A stretch of 64,000 bases of DNA from Sphingobacteriales bacterium (lineage in GTDB: Bacteria; Bacteroidota; Bacteroidia; UKL13-3). Shown here piece by piece: positions 44,707 to 53,411 of this stretch. Both the position numbers and the translations under genes were made by a program. The stretch covers positions 1-64,000 of the forward strand of contig JAJTEN010000007.1 in assembly GCA_021298155.1 (NCBI GenBank), given 5' to 3'. The notes beneath the pieces were generated by a model. The model was not told the origin of the DNA. It saw only the letters and a list, made by a program, of their open reading frames with translations, and did no database searches. How positions within the stretch are numbered: position 1 is the stretch's first letter; each line of letters starts with the position of its first letter.

Positions 44707-46266
44707 ATGAAGAAAATTTTAGACATCGTTTGTAGTCCGGAAGTAGCTACCACAACAGAATCTATCAAGCAATTTGTTGCTAAAAATTATGGATTTAAAT
44801 CAGGTGATTTAACAGGGATTCAAATCATTAAAAAAAGCTTAGATGCAAGAAGAAAGCCGATTAAGGTAAACCTACAATTGGCCCTATTCCTCAATGAAAA
44901 CCCCGAAGAAAATAGCTTTGAATTAGCTTTAAAAAACATCAGTTTAGCGCCTGAAATTGCTATTGTTGGCGCTGGTCCAGCCGGTTTATTTGCGGCAATA
45001 AAACTGATAGAACTAGGATTTAAACCTATCATTTTTGAAAGAGGTAAACAGGTAAAAGAACGCCGAAGAGATTTAGCAAATATTACCAAAAACAATACAG
45101 TAAATCCAGACAGTAATTATTGCTTTGGCGAAGGTGGCGCGGGTACTTATAGTGATGGTAAGTTGTATACCAGAAGCAGCAAACGTGGCGACGTTCAGAG
45201 GATACTTCAAATACTAGTAAAATATGGTGCTCAAAACAATATTTTATACGAAGCACATCCGCATATTGGCACAAATAAATTGCCTGGAATCATTGAATCC
45301 ATAAGAAATCAAATTATCGCATGTGGCGGTGTATTTCATTTTAATGCAAAAGTGAGCGATTTCAAAATACAAGATGGTGAAATAAAAGGGTTGTTTGTGA
45401 ATGATTCTTTTTATGCTTTTAGTAAAATTATATTGGCAACCGGACACTCAGCGAGAGACATATATGAACTGCTGCACCGCAAAAATGTATTACTGGAAGC
45501 TAAACCTTTTGCCCTTGGGGTTCGGGTAGAGCATCCACAAACATTAATTGATAGTATCCAATACAAATGCGGCAGCGATCGAGGTGAATTTTTACCAGCT
45601 GCCAGTTATAGCTTGGTTCAGCAAGTAGCCAATAGAGGTGTTTTTAGCTTTTGCATGTGTCCGGGTGGAATTATTGCACCTGCAATGACAGCCCCGGGAG
45701 AAATTGTAGTAAATGGTTGGAGTCCGAGTAAGCGAAACAATCCATACGCCAATAGCGGTATTGTGGTATCGGTTCAGCCTGATGATTATAAAATGTATGC
45801 TTCTTTTGGCGCGCTTGCTGGATTGAAGTTCCAATCTCAAGTAGAACAGGACTGCTTTCATAAAGGCAATCAAAGCCTACAAGCCCCTGCGCAAAAACTT
45901 ACAGATTTTGTATCCAAAAAAACTTCTACTCACATTCCCAAAAATTCTTATTTACCTGGCACAATTAGTAGGAATTTACATGATATATTACCATCGTTTA
46001 TAAGTAAATCTTTGCAGCAAGCCTTTGTTTTATTTGATCAAAAAATGAAAGGATATTTAAATGAAGAGGCGGTTGTTTTGGCTACTGAATCAAGAACCTC
46101 CTCACCGGTAAGAATACCAAGAAATAAAGAAACTTTTGAACACCCACAAATAAAAGGCCTATACCCATGTGCCGAAGGTGCAGGTTATGCTGGAGGCATT
46201 GTTAGTGCAGCTATGGATGGTGAAAACTGTGCACAAGCTTCAGTAATGGAATTTAATCGGGTTTAA
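44707..46266 (+). CDS. FAD-dependent oxidoreductase (COG2509-like)
   Basis: A 519-residue flavoprotein. The N-terminal about 85 residues form a small helical/ferredoxin-like domain, then the FAD Rossmann motif AIVGAGPAGLFAAIKLIELG (about 90-110) and FGEGGAGTYSDGKLYTRSS, which is diagnostic of this uncharacterised dehydrogenase family. C-terminal GAGYAGGIVSAAMDGENCA closes the FAD site. Relatives are found across bacteria; substrate and partner are unknown. It is likely cytosolic. The next gene starts 46 bp downstream. Confidence 0.85.
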   Translation: MKKILDIVCSPEVATTTESIKQFVAKNYGFKSGDLTGIQIIKKSLDARRKPIKVNLQLALFLNENPEENSFELALKNISLAPEIAIVGAGPAGLFAAIKLIELGFKPIIFERGKQVKERRRDLANITKNNTVNPDSNYCFGEGGAGTYSDGKLYTRSSKRGDVQRILQILVKYGAQNNILYEAHPHIGTNKLPGIIESIRNQIIACGGVFHFNAKVSDFKIQDGEIKGLFVNDSFYAFSKIILATGHSARDIYELLHRKNVLLEAKPFALGVRVEHPQTLIDSIQYKCGSDRGEFLPAASYSLVQQVANRGVFSFCMCPGGIIAPAMTAPGEIVVNGWSPSKRNNPYANSGIVVSVQPDDYKMYASFGALAGLKFQSQVEQDCFHKGNQSLQAPAQKLTDFVSKKTSTHIPKNSYLPGTISRNLHDILPSFISKSLQQAFVLFDQKMKGYLNEEAVVLATESRTSSPVRIPRNKETFEHPQIKGLYPCAEGAGYAGGIVSAAMDGENCAQASVMEFNRV

Positions 46267-46312
46267 ACGAAATAAATAAAATACATTTGTTAGTCGAGCT
46301 AGTAAGAAAATA

Positions 46313-48394
46313 ATGTCGAAAATAAGTTTAATCCTGTCTACAATTTTGCTTAGTGCCCTATCCTTATTTGGAGGTACGATAACACTCTCCGCTGGAAGCA
46401 TTCCAAGCTTTGGTAATTGCGCTATATATTTTGCAAGTGATGCGCAAAAATACACAATAAGTGGCAGTGCACTTAGCGCACCTGTGAGCATTACAGCGCC
46501 AACACATTTCGAAATATCCTTAATGTATAATAGTCAGTTTTCACAAACAATAAGCCTTTTACCTGTGGGCGGAAATATAAATAACACTGTCATATACGTC
46601 AGATTTAGTCCGAACCAAACAGGAAGCCATAGCGGAAATATTACCCATATTAGCGCTGGAAGTATTACCCAAAACAAAGCAGTAACTGGAACTGCTTTAC
46701 TTACCACTGCCATAGGCACTAATGCAAATACCTACTATAATACCATAGGTAATAGCTCAGGCACCACACTAAAAACTGCCTTATACAATAAAATATTAGG
46801 TCATACGGTTACACCTTATGGAAGTGGAAGCTCTGGATTATGGGCCACTTACCCAACAACAGACCCATTTTATAATGGTAAAGTATGGGACATTTACTCT
46901 ACACGTTTAGATGTTAATTCTCCCTTTGAGTTTACCTTTAGTAGCGACCAATGTGGCACGTATGCAGTAGAAGGTGATTGTTATAATCGTGAGCATAGTT
47001 TTCCGCAAAGTTGGTTCAGCCAAGCAAGCCCAATGGTTTCGGATATGTTTCACATTTACCCAACAGATGGAAAAGTTAATGGCATAAGAAGCAATTATCC
47101 GTTTGGAGAGGTTAGTAGTCCCACCTACACAACTATGCAAGGCGCAAAGCTTGGCAATAATATTACTCCGGGTTACACAGGAATTGTGTTTGAACCCATA
47201 AACGACTATAAAGGCGATCTAGCCAGAAGTTTTTTTTATATGGCAACACGGTATCAAAATCTAATTGCATCTTGGCAGAATAACGGTAATGCAAATGATG
47301 TATTAGCTGGAAATAATACCACTGTATACGATCCTTGGTTTATTGATTTATTGCTTAAATGGCATAACCAAGACCCACCTAGTGTGAAAGAAATTAATAG
47401 AAATAATGCAATTTATGGGTATCAAAGTAATAGAAACCCATTTGTGGATAGTCCGCAATACGTGCACAAAATTTGGGGGTTAAAGCTTGCCAATGAGCCT
47501 AGCCTTTCATCTACGCAATTTAATAGATTAAGTTTTAGCAGCAGCAGTTTAAATATATCTTGGAAAAGCGGAAACGGACAAAAAAGAATCGTTATTGCCA
47601 GAGCAGGCGCTCCTGTTAATGTGCTACCTAGTGATTCACAAAGTTACAAAGCCAATTCACAATTTGGCAATGGCAGTCAATTAGGCTTAGGTAATTTTGT
47701 GGTATATAATGGTATGGGTAGTAATGCAGAGATTAGCGGGTTAAACGCAGCAGTGGTCTATCATTTTTTAATTGTAGAATACAATGGCACTGGCAATGCC
47801 ATCAATTATTTAACATCGAGCGTATTACAATCTGGTGCAGTTAGTTTACCAGTTACCTGGTTATCTGTAAATGCCCATTTAATAAATCAAGACATAGTGC
47901 GTTTAACCTGGGAAACAGCCAACGAATTGAATAATGGTTTTTTTGAAGTTGAGCGCCTAAATAGCAACAAACAATTTGATGTATTGGCAAGAATTGAGGC
48001 TAAAGGGAATAGCCATTCAGTAACAAAATATAGCTTTATAGACAAGCAACTCCCAGAAAACACATACAAGTATACCTACAGAATAAAACAGGTAGACCTA
48101 GATGGTGCGTTTTCCTATTCTAAAGTAGTTTCTATTCATACAAACAAAGAGCAAGAACCTCCCATAAGAATTATTAATCCGTTAACAAATGGAATACAAT
48201 TACAATATGATGGAGAACCAGAAGAAATAGAAATTTGGATAAACAATTTAAAGGGGGAATGTGTTGTTCATACTAAAGCAATACTAAATCATGATACGTT
48301 TATTCCTTTGGAAAATAATCTTAGTACAGGCATGTATGTTATGCGTATCATGCAACGCTCAAGAATCCAATCGTACAAAATCATACAACCCTAA
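46313..48394 (+). CDS. Secreted endonuclease I family nuclease with T9SS sorting domain
   Basis: A 693-residue protein with signal peptide MSKISLILSTILLSALSLFG. Residues about 20-125 are an Ig-like domain. The nuclease domain (about 140-385) shows AVEGDCYNREHSFPQSWFSQ, containing the catalytic His region of EndA/NucM, then DMFHIYPTDGKVNGIRSNYP and EINRNNAIYGYQSNRNPFVD. A fibronectin-like region follows. The last about 80 residues are a T9SS type A-like domain ending GMYVMRIMQRSRIQSYKIIQ. It should be a surface or extracellular DNase/RNase for nutrient scavenging. Its 3' end overlaps a possible longer start of msrB. Confidence 0.88.
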   Translation: MSKISLILSTILLSALSLFGGTITLSAGSIPSFGNCAIYFASDAQKYTISGSALSAPVSITAPTHFEISLMYNSQFSQTISLLPVGGNINNTVIYVRFSPNQTGSHSGNITHISAGSITQNKAVTGTALLTTAIGTNANTYYNTIGNSSGTTLKTALYNKILGHTVTPYGSGSSGLWATYPTTDPFYNGKVWDIYSTRLDVNSPFEFTFSSDQCGTYAVEGDCYNREHSFPQSWFSQASPMVSDMFHIYPTDGKVNGIRSNYPFGEVSSPTYTTMQGAKLGNNITPGYTGIVFEPINDYKGDLARSFFYMATRYQNLIASWQNNGNANDVLAGNNTTVYDPWFIDLLLKWHNQDPPSVKEINRNNAIYGYQSNRNPFVDSPQYVHKIWGLKLANEPSLSSTQFNRLSFSSSSLNISWKSGNGQKRIVIARAGAPVNVLPSDSQSYKANSQFGNGSQLGLGNFVVYNGMGSNAEISGLNAAVVYHFLIVEYNGTGNAINYLTSSVLQSGAVSLPVTWLSVNAHLINQDIVRLTWETANELNNGFFEVERLNSNKQFDVLARIEAKGNSHSVTKYSFIDKQLPENTYKYTYRIKQVDLDGAFSYSKVVSIHTNKEQEPPIRIINPLTNGIQLQYDGEPEEIEIWINNLKGECVVHTKAILNHDTFIPLENNLSTGMYVMRIMQRSRIQSYKIIQP

Positions 48395-48395
48395 A

Positions 48396-48833
48396 ATGAA
48401 TACGTTAACCAAACACAAAGAAGTAAATAAATCACAAGCATTTACTATACAAAAAAACGACTCAGATTGGAAAAAAATATTAAGTCCAGAACAATACAGG
48501 ATTTTAAGAGAAAAAGGCACTGAACGACCTTTTAGCAGCGAATTAGAAGATGTTTATGATGGCGGAAGCTATAGTTGTGCAGCTTGTGGAAATGAGTTAT
48601 TTGATAGCGAGGCAAAATTTGATAGTGGCTGCGGTTGGCCAAGCTTTTACGAAGCCCTGAACCCAGATAAAATTGTGGTTCAAACAGATAGAACCTATGG
48701 CATGATCCGTACGGAGATCATGTGTGCCAAATGTGGTGGCCATCTCGGACATGTTTTTGATGATGGTCCCAAAGATAAAACTGGACTAAGATACTGTGTA
48801 AACGGGAAGTCGCTGAACTTCAAGAAGAAGTAA
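48396..48833 (+). CDS. msrB: Peptide-methionine (R)-S-oxide reductase
   Basis: An enzyme reducing methionine-R-sulfoxide. The conserved start gives 145 residues from MNTLTKHKEV. Zinc-binding CxxC pairs are SCAACGNELF and CAKCGGHLGHVF; the catalytic Cys is in GLRYCVNGKSL, and CGWPSFYEA and RTEIMCAKCGGH are family motifs. An upstream in-frame ATG at 48291 would add MIRLFLWKIILVQACMLCVS plus CNAQ, a plausible lipoprotein signal peptide, at the cost of a 104-bp overlap with the nuclease gene. I keep the shorter start but regard the longer one as a real possibility; see findings. Confidence 0.93.
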   Translation: MNTLTKHKEVNKSQAFTIQKNDSDWKKILSPEQYRILREKGTERPFSSELEDVYDGGSYSCAACGNELFDSEAKFDSGCGWPSFYEALNPDKIVVQTDRTYGMIRTEIMCAKCGGHLGHVFDDGPKDKTGLRYCVNGKSLNFKKK

Positions 48834-48890
48834 AAGCCTACTTTTATAAAATCCTATTTTTTTGCATCTTTGAAGACTTAATAAAGGGTC

Positions 48891-49121
48891 ATGCTTAAAT
48901 TTCTTTTTTATCTATTTATATTTTACATTGTGTACAGGTATGTATTTGGTGGGTTTAAGGTAAAAGTATTTCATTACCATCAACACAAACCACCTACACA
49001 ACCGAATTACACCAGTTATGAAGAAGAAGGTAGTATTACGATTAACCCGAAAGTAAATACCAAAAAGAAAAATACTAAGGATAAGTTGGGTGAATATGTA
49101 GATTACGAAGAGGTGAAATAA
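48891..49121 (+). CDS. DUF4834 family small membrane protein
   Basis: A 76-residue protein with one N-terminal transmembrane helix (FLFYLFIFYIVYRYVFGGF), a proline-rich turn, and a charged C-terminus ending DKLGEYVDYEEVK. This layout, with GEYVDYEE at the end, is the DUF4834 signature confined to Bacteroidota. Function is unknown. It lies six bases before the FkbM methyltransferase gene and is probably co-transcribed with it. Confidence 0.82.
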   Translation: MLKFLFYLFIFYIVYRYVFGGFKVKVFHYHQHKPPTQPNYTSYEEEGSITINPKVNTKKKNTKDKLGEYVDYEEVK

Positions 49122-49127
49122 TACCAA

Positions 49128-49871
49128 ATGGAAAAAAAATTAAGATCACTTCTACAACAAACATTAGGCACCGAATCTTATTTGGGTTTAATTAGTAGTA
49201 CCTATATTCAATTGATTAAAGCTGGTTTTCTAAAAGAAAAATATCCAGAATTATTTTATTTAAAAGAATTAATTCAACCTGGCTACGTTTGTGTAGATAT
49301 TGGCGCCAATGTTGGATATTACTCGGTATTTCTTTCCAAGTATGCGGGTGCATCTGGAATGGTGCATGCCATAGAGCCTGTGCCCATTTTTGGCAATATC
49401 TTTTTAAGAAATGTTAAAAAATTTGCAGGCAATAATGTTCGTTTATATCGGTGTGCATTGGGTTCAGAAAGAAAAGAAGTAAGCTTGGGCACACCAGTAA
49501 TTGATGGGGTTTTTAGGCACGGCCTCACAAAAATTATTGAGGGAAATCCAACTGAAAGTGCAGAAACCTACAAGGCTCAAATGGAAGTTGCCGATGAATT
49601 ATTTGCCACTATACCTAAAATAGATTTTCTGAAATGCGATGTAGAAGGTTATGAAGTTATTTTATTCCCGCAGATGATAAGCACCTTAAAACGTTGCAAA
49701 CCCATTATTCAAATGGAAATTTCTAGTGTAGAAAACCGAGAAAAAATCATTTCGCTACTGGCACCACTTTCTTACAGAATATATAAGTTGAACCAAAATC
49801 AATTGATAGAAATGACGAAAGAGGAAGCCTTATACTTCGAGCGCGGTGATTTTTACTTTAAAGCGAATTAA
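49128..49871 (+). CDS. FkbM-family methyltransferase (copy 1)
   Basis: A 247-residue class I methyltransferase. The AdoMet site is YVCVDIGANVGYYSVFLSKY, followed by MVHAIEPVPIFGN (motif II Glu) and KIDFLKCDVEGYEVILFPQM, the FkbM-specific DVEG motif. The family O-methylates sugars, lipids and polyketides. No glycan cluster surrounds it, so the substrate is open. It directly follows the DUF4834 gene. Confidence 0.85.
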   Translation: MEKKLRSLLQQTLGTESYLGLISSTYIQLIKAGFLKEKYPELFYLKELIQPGYVCVDIGANVGYYSVFLSKYAGASGMVHAIEPVPIFGNIFLRNVKKFAGNNVRLYRCALGSERKEVSLGTPVIDGVFRHGLTKIIEGNPTESAETYKAQMEVADELFATIPKIDFLKCDVEGYEVILFPQMISTLKRCKPIIQMEISSVENREKIISLLAPLSYRIYKLNQNQLIEMTKEEALYFERGDFYFKAN

Positions 49872-49880
49872 ACTCACACA

Positions 49881-50570
49881 CTACCAATCATCTTCATCAA
49901 CAATTACCGGTTCACGAAGCGCTGCGATTAAACTCTCTGTTAGTTTTAAAATATCCCTATTGGCATTGCGAAGAATAGCGTCGTGTTCTCTAATTTTTAT
50001 GGTGCTGGTATAATAATATTCAAAATAATTTCGTGTGCCTTTCCCATCTGCTGGTTTTACAGATTCATGCACAATATTTGTAATTTGGTAACGATAACGA
50101 CCCTCCTTAATAAAGATAGTTAGTTTAAATTCAAATCTACCAATTGGCCTTTTGGTATATTTATTTAAGTAAGAATAAGCAGGAATACTACCAACGTAGG
50201 TAAGCTTTTGATTGCGTTTATCTACCTCTAACTTTACATCTTTACCTAAGTTTTTTGTTACCCAACGTTTGGCCCTTAAATATAAAGAATCTGAACCACT
50301 TTCTTCTTGTTCTACCACCCCATTGTATGTTATTAAATTGGTTGCAGAATCAATAACTAAGATAATTCTTTCATAAGGCTTAACTGCCGGTTTAGCCTCT
50401 TTAGGGTTGCCATTTTCATCTAACTCCTGGGTTGTATCCCCTTCCATTACCGCAGACGAATCTGGCTCGGCAAAATCAAAAGTTGGATTTTCTTCTCCCA
50501 CCTGCGAAAAAGCAGAGAAAAAAGAAAGACACATCATACATACTAATCCTATTCTTATCGTATTCTTCAT
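49881..50570 (-). CDS. Exported DUF4468 protein (TBP-like fold)
   Basis: I start it at the ATG at 50570 (MKNTIRIGLVCMMCLSFFSAFSQ), giving a signal peptide; the longer track ORF starts 16 codons earlier. The product is about 229 residues. An acidic, low-complexity N-terminus is followed by a domain (about 70-220) with RAKRWVTKNLGKDVKLEVDK, GRFEFKLTIFIKEGRYRY and ITNIVHESVKPADG, matching DUF4468 proteins of Bacteroidota. These are periplasmic or surface proteins of unknown function. It is convergent with the FkbM gene, nine bases away. Confidence 0.75.
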   Translation of the reverse strand: MKNTIRIGLVCMMCLSFFSAFSQVGEENPTFDFAEPDSSAVMEGDTTQELDENGNPKEAKPAVKPYERIILVIDSATNLITYNGVVEQEESGSDSLYLRAKRWVTKNLGKDVKLEVDKRNQKLTYVGSIPAYSYLNKYTKRPIGRFEFKLTIFIKEGRYRYQITNIVHESVKPADGKGTRNYFEYYYTSTIKIREHDAILRNANRDILKLTESLIAALREPVIVDEDDW

Positions 50571-50728
50571 TTTCGTTTTTTTTACACTATACCAATTTTC
50601 ATTCCAATTGTTTACCAAAGCTTAACATGTAGAATAAAAATCAACAATTAATGGGTAATGCGACTTCAATTTTATAGAAATTCTGCTACAAAAAAAAGAC
50701 TAATGTTTGGTTTACCCACTAAAAGCAG

Positions 50729-51181
50729 CTATTTTTTATTTTTCACTCCAGATTTCTTTACTTTTTTCTTGTTGGGGTCGAACCCGTTACTGCGCATTGC
50801 ATCCCAGTATGCTTTGCCATATGCCACATAAATTTCATCGCCGGGTTTAATGGTGCGTGAAGCAATAATATATGGCGTACTTTTAATAACTTCAAAACGC
50901 GCATTGTTTCTGAAGCCCGGCAATCGAACAAAACCAGAAGCATCATTCGCATACCTGGCTAAAGATTCGGGCACATTTTGGGCGTCTACACACTTTTTAT
51001 CTGATACATAAAAATAATACATACCCACGCCATCCAGCGCATCGTTGCGTTTCTGACACTCGGCCCAAGTAATTATTTCACCTGTATATTCAATTACACG
51101 ATCGCCACGTTTAAAAACTTCCTTGGCAAACAATCCTTTACCCGCTCCTGGTATACGCGACTTTTTAACTTCTAAACTCAT
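50729..51181 (-). CDS. SET-domain protein (putative protein-lysine methyltransferase)
   Basis: A 150-residue protein made up almost wholly of a SET domain. The opening RIPGAGKGLFAKEVFKRGDR is the SET N-terminal AdoMet loop (GxG). SLARYANDASGF corresponds to the RFINHSC-type motif, with Asn-Asp in place of Asn-His. IKPGDEIYVAYGKAYWD carries the catalytic Tyr of the ELxxDY/EIxxxYG motif. A basic C-terminal tail (NKKKVKKSGVKNKK) could bind nucleic acid or acidic partners. Target unknown. It is monocistronic, in a gap between two convergent/divergent genes. Confidence 0.85.
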   Translation of the reverse strand: MSLEVKKSRIPGAGKGLFAKEVFKRGDRVIEYTGEIITWAECQKRNDALDGVGMYYFYVSDKKCVDAQNVPESLARYANDASGFVRLPGFRNNARFEVIKSTPYIIASRTIKPGDEIYVAYGKAYWDAMRSNGFDPNKKKVKKSGVKNKK

Positions 51182-51300
51182 GTAAACGCAAAAATGGGAA
51201 AACTATCTTACAAATTAGTATGCCAAGAGAAAAAATATCAAATAAATTTAGCATTAAAATTGAATATAGAATTTAAACAAATTCAATGATGGCTAATTTC

Positions 51301-51308
51301 TATATTTG
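51301..51308 (+). promoter_or_regulatory. Putative -7 box TATATTTG of xth
   Basis: Fits TAnnTTTG and ends six bases before the xth ATG, predicting a leaderless or very short leader. The TTG inside this box is what the ORF track uses as a start. Confidence 0.4.
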
Positions 51309-51314
51309 CCAAAC

Positions 51315-52076
51315 ATGAGAATAATTAGTTACAACGTAAATGGAATTAGATCTGCCATGAGTAAAGGCTTGGTAGATTTTATGCAAAGTAGCGGTGCAGA
51401 CGTATTTTGCTTTCAAGAAACAAAGGCATTACAAAATCAAGTAGAGCCCTATTTGTTTGATGTAGCTGGCTATCCGCATCAATATTGGTTCAGCGCAGAA
51501 AAAAAAGGATATAGTGGCGTAGCCATTTTTTGTAAACAAAAACCAGATCATATTAGTTATGGCTTTAATGACCCAGCTTACGACAATGAGGGCAGAATTA
51601 TAAGAGCCGATTTTGGAGACATCAGCGTTATTAGTGTATATATGCCAAGCGGAAGCAGTGGTGATGAAAGACAGGCCTATAAAATGAAATGGCTGAAATT
51701 TTTTACAGATTATATTCATCAACTGCAAAAAGAAAGACCTCATTTAATCATTTGTGGCGACTATAACATCTGTCATAAACCCATAGATATTCACGACCCA
51801 ATTAGCAATAAAAATAGTAGTGGATTTTTGCCAGAAGAGCGTGATTGGCTCGATCAATTTATAACAAATGGTTTTATTGATACGTTTAGGGTATTTAATC
51901 CTGAGCCACACCAATACAGCTGGTGGAGCTATCGTGCCAATGCGCGAAATAACAATAAAGGTTGGCGCATTGATTATTGTTTGGCATCAGACCACTTTAC
52001 AAACCAAGTGAAAGACGCCGGTATCATGCAGGAAATAAAACATTCAGACCATTGTCCGGTTTGGGTGGAGATTTAA
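51315..52076 (+). CDS. xth: Exodeoxyribonuclease III / AP endonuclease
   Basis: A 253-residue DNA-repair nuclease. I start it at MRIISYNVNGIRSAMSKG (51315), not at the TTG in the promoter box. Active-site motifs of the EEP family are visible: YNVNGIRSA, FCFQETKALQNQV (metal Glu), SVYMPSG, LIICGDYNICHKPID (Asp/Asn), GWRIDYCLAS and the terminal HSDHCPVWVEI catalytic His. Length is normal for Xth. It is convergent with the cytochrome-b5-like gene, two bases apart. Confidence 0.94.
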   Translation: MRIISYNVNGIRSAMSKGLVDFMQSSGADVFCFQETKALQNQVEPYLFDVAGYPHQYWFSAEKKGYSGVAIFCKQKPDHISYGFNDPAYDNEGRIIRADFGDISVISVYMPSGSSGDERQAYKMKWLKFFTDYIHQLQKERPHLIICGDYNICHKPIDIHDPISNKNSSGFLPEERDWLDQFITNGFIDTFRVFNPEPHQYSWWSYRANARNNNKGWRIDYCLASDHFTNQVKDAGIMQEIKHSDHCPVWVEI

Positions 52077-52078
52077 TT

Positions 52079-52312
52079 CTAAACCAACTCTCCAACTACT
52101 TCAAATTTATCAAATACGTTTTCATTGTGCGGAGCAGCAGATAGTTCATCTGTCAAATCTTGACCCGCCCAATGCTCGTAATGCTTCCCATTGCGCCACA
52201 ACCTACTTCTGGTAACATCGTAAATTTTACCTTTAAATGCCACCCAAATTTCTGGCTTATCTTGCCCATTTCTCAATGCCAACTGAGACTTTGTGTAAGG
52301 AGTAAGGTTCAT
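52079..52312 (-). CDS. Cytochrome b5-like haem/steroid-binding domain protein
   Basis: A 77-residue stand-alone domain. EIWVAFKGKIYDVTRSRLWR and KHYEHWAGQDLTDELSAAPH are the conserved halves of the short prokaryotic cytochrome-b5-like family; the His residues in HYEH and APHN are candidate haem ligands. There is no signal peptide. Its ATG abuts the asd stop codon (TAAATG), so translation is coupled to aspartate-semialdehyde dehydrogenase. A shared function is not obvious. Confidence 0.85.
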   Translation of the reverse strand: MNLTPYTKSQLALRNGQDKPEIWVAFKGKIYDVTRSRLWRNGKHYEHWAGQDLTDELSAAPHNENVFDKFEVVGELV

Positions 52313-53302
52313 TTACAGCAACTGTTTAGCAATTAAATACTCGGCAATTTGAATGGCATTAGTAGCTGCACCTTTACGTAAGTTATCTGCTACAATCCAC
52401 ATATTTAAAGCATTATCAGCAGATTCATCACGCCTTAGTCTACCTACAAAAACTTCATTCTTATCCATCGCTGTTAAAGGCATTGGATAAATACAATTTG
52501 CTAAATCATCTTGTAAAACAACACCAGCTTCATTGCTTAATAACTCCCTTACTTTAAGTAAATCAAATGGCTTTTTAAATTGCACATTCACACTTTCACT
52601 GTGTCCACCCATAACCGGAATACGCACGCAAGTTGCCGTAATGGCAATTGATTCATCTTGCATAATTTTCCTTGTTTCATTCATCATCTTCAACTCCTCC
52701 TTGGTATACCCATTGTCTGTAAATACATCAATTTGCGGAATAGCATTTTTATCTATTGGATACTTATATGCCATTTCTCCAACAATCCCTGCTCGCTCAT
52801 TCTCCATTTGCTGCACAGCTTTTACGCCTGTTCCTGTAACACTTTGATAAGTAGAAATAACCAATCTTTTAATTCCAAAAGCAGCATGAAGCGGATTTAA
52901 AACCATTAACATTTGTATGGTTGAACAATTGGGATTAGCAATGATTTTATCGGCTGAACCTAGCACGTTTCCATTAATCTCAGGAATGATTAATTTTTTA
53001 CTGAGGTCCATACGCCATGCCGATGAATTATCTATTACTGTAATACCAGCTTCTGCAAATTTAGGAGCCCACTCCAGAGATGTAGCACCACCCGCCGAAA
53101 ACAATGCGATGCTTGGCTTAGCAGCAATGGCATCTTGCATCGAAACAATGGGATATAATTTACCTTTATATTCAACTGTTTTCCCAATAGATTTTGGAGA
53201 AGCCACAGGCACTAATTCCGTCAAAGGGAAATTGCGTTCAGCCAATACTTTTAACATTACATTTCCCACCATTCCGGTGGCGCCAACTACTGCTACTTTC
53301 AT
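52313..53302 (-). CDS. asd: Aspartate-semialdehyde dehydrogenase
   Basis: A 329-residue NADP-dependent enzyme that makes aspartate semialdehyde for lysine, threonine and methionine synthesis. VAVVGATGMVGNVMLKVLAE is the dinucleotide-binding loop. IIANPNCSTIQMLMVLNPLH carries the catalytic Cys, and CVRIPVMGGHSESVNVQFKK the catalytic His region. Length is typical. It is followed immediately by the cytochrome-b5-like gene and is divergent from the lamin-tail protein gene. Confidence 0.95.
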   Translation of the reverse strand: MKVAVVGATGMVGNVMLKVLAERNFPLTELVPVASPKSIGKTVEYKGKLYPIVSMQDAIAAKPSIALFSAGGATSLEWAPKFAEAGITVIDNSSAWRMDLSKKLIIPEINGNVLGSADKIIANPNCSTIQMLMVLNPLHAAFGIKRLVISTYQSVTGTGVKAVQQMENERAGIVGEMAYKYPIDKNAIPQIDVFTDNGYTKEELKMMNETRKIMQDESIAITATCVRIPVMGGHSESVNVQFKKPFDLLKVRELLSNEAGVVLQDDLANCIYPMPLTAMDKNEVFVGRLRRDESADNALNMWIVADNLRKGAATNAIQIAEYLIAKQLL

Positions 53303-53400
53303 ATAAACTATTTAGATTTTATCAGGATCCGCATATGTAGTTTACCCGATTTACTTTTTAACAACTGCGAAAATAAAATAAACTTATCAGCTTACCCGAT

Positions 53401-53408
53401 TATTTTTG
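53401..53408 (+). promoter_or_regulatory. Putative -7 box TATTTTTG of the lamin-tail protein gene
   Basis: Fits TAnnTTTG and ends three bases before the chosen ATG at 53412. The TTG start listed by the ORF track is part of this box. Confidence 0.4.
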
Positions 53409-53411
53409 AGT

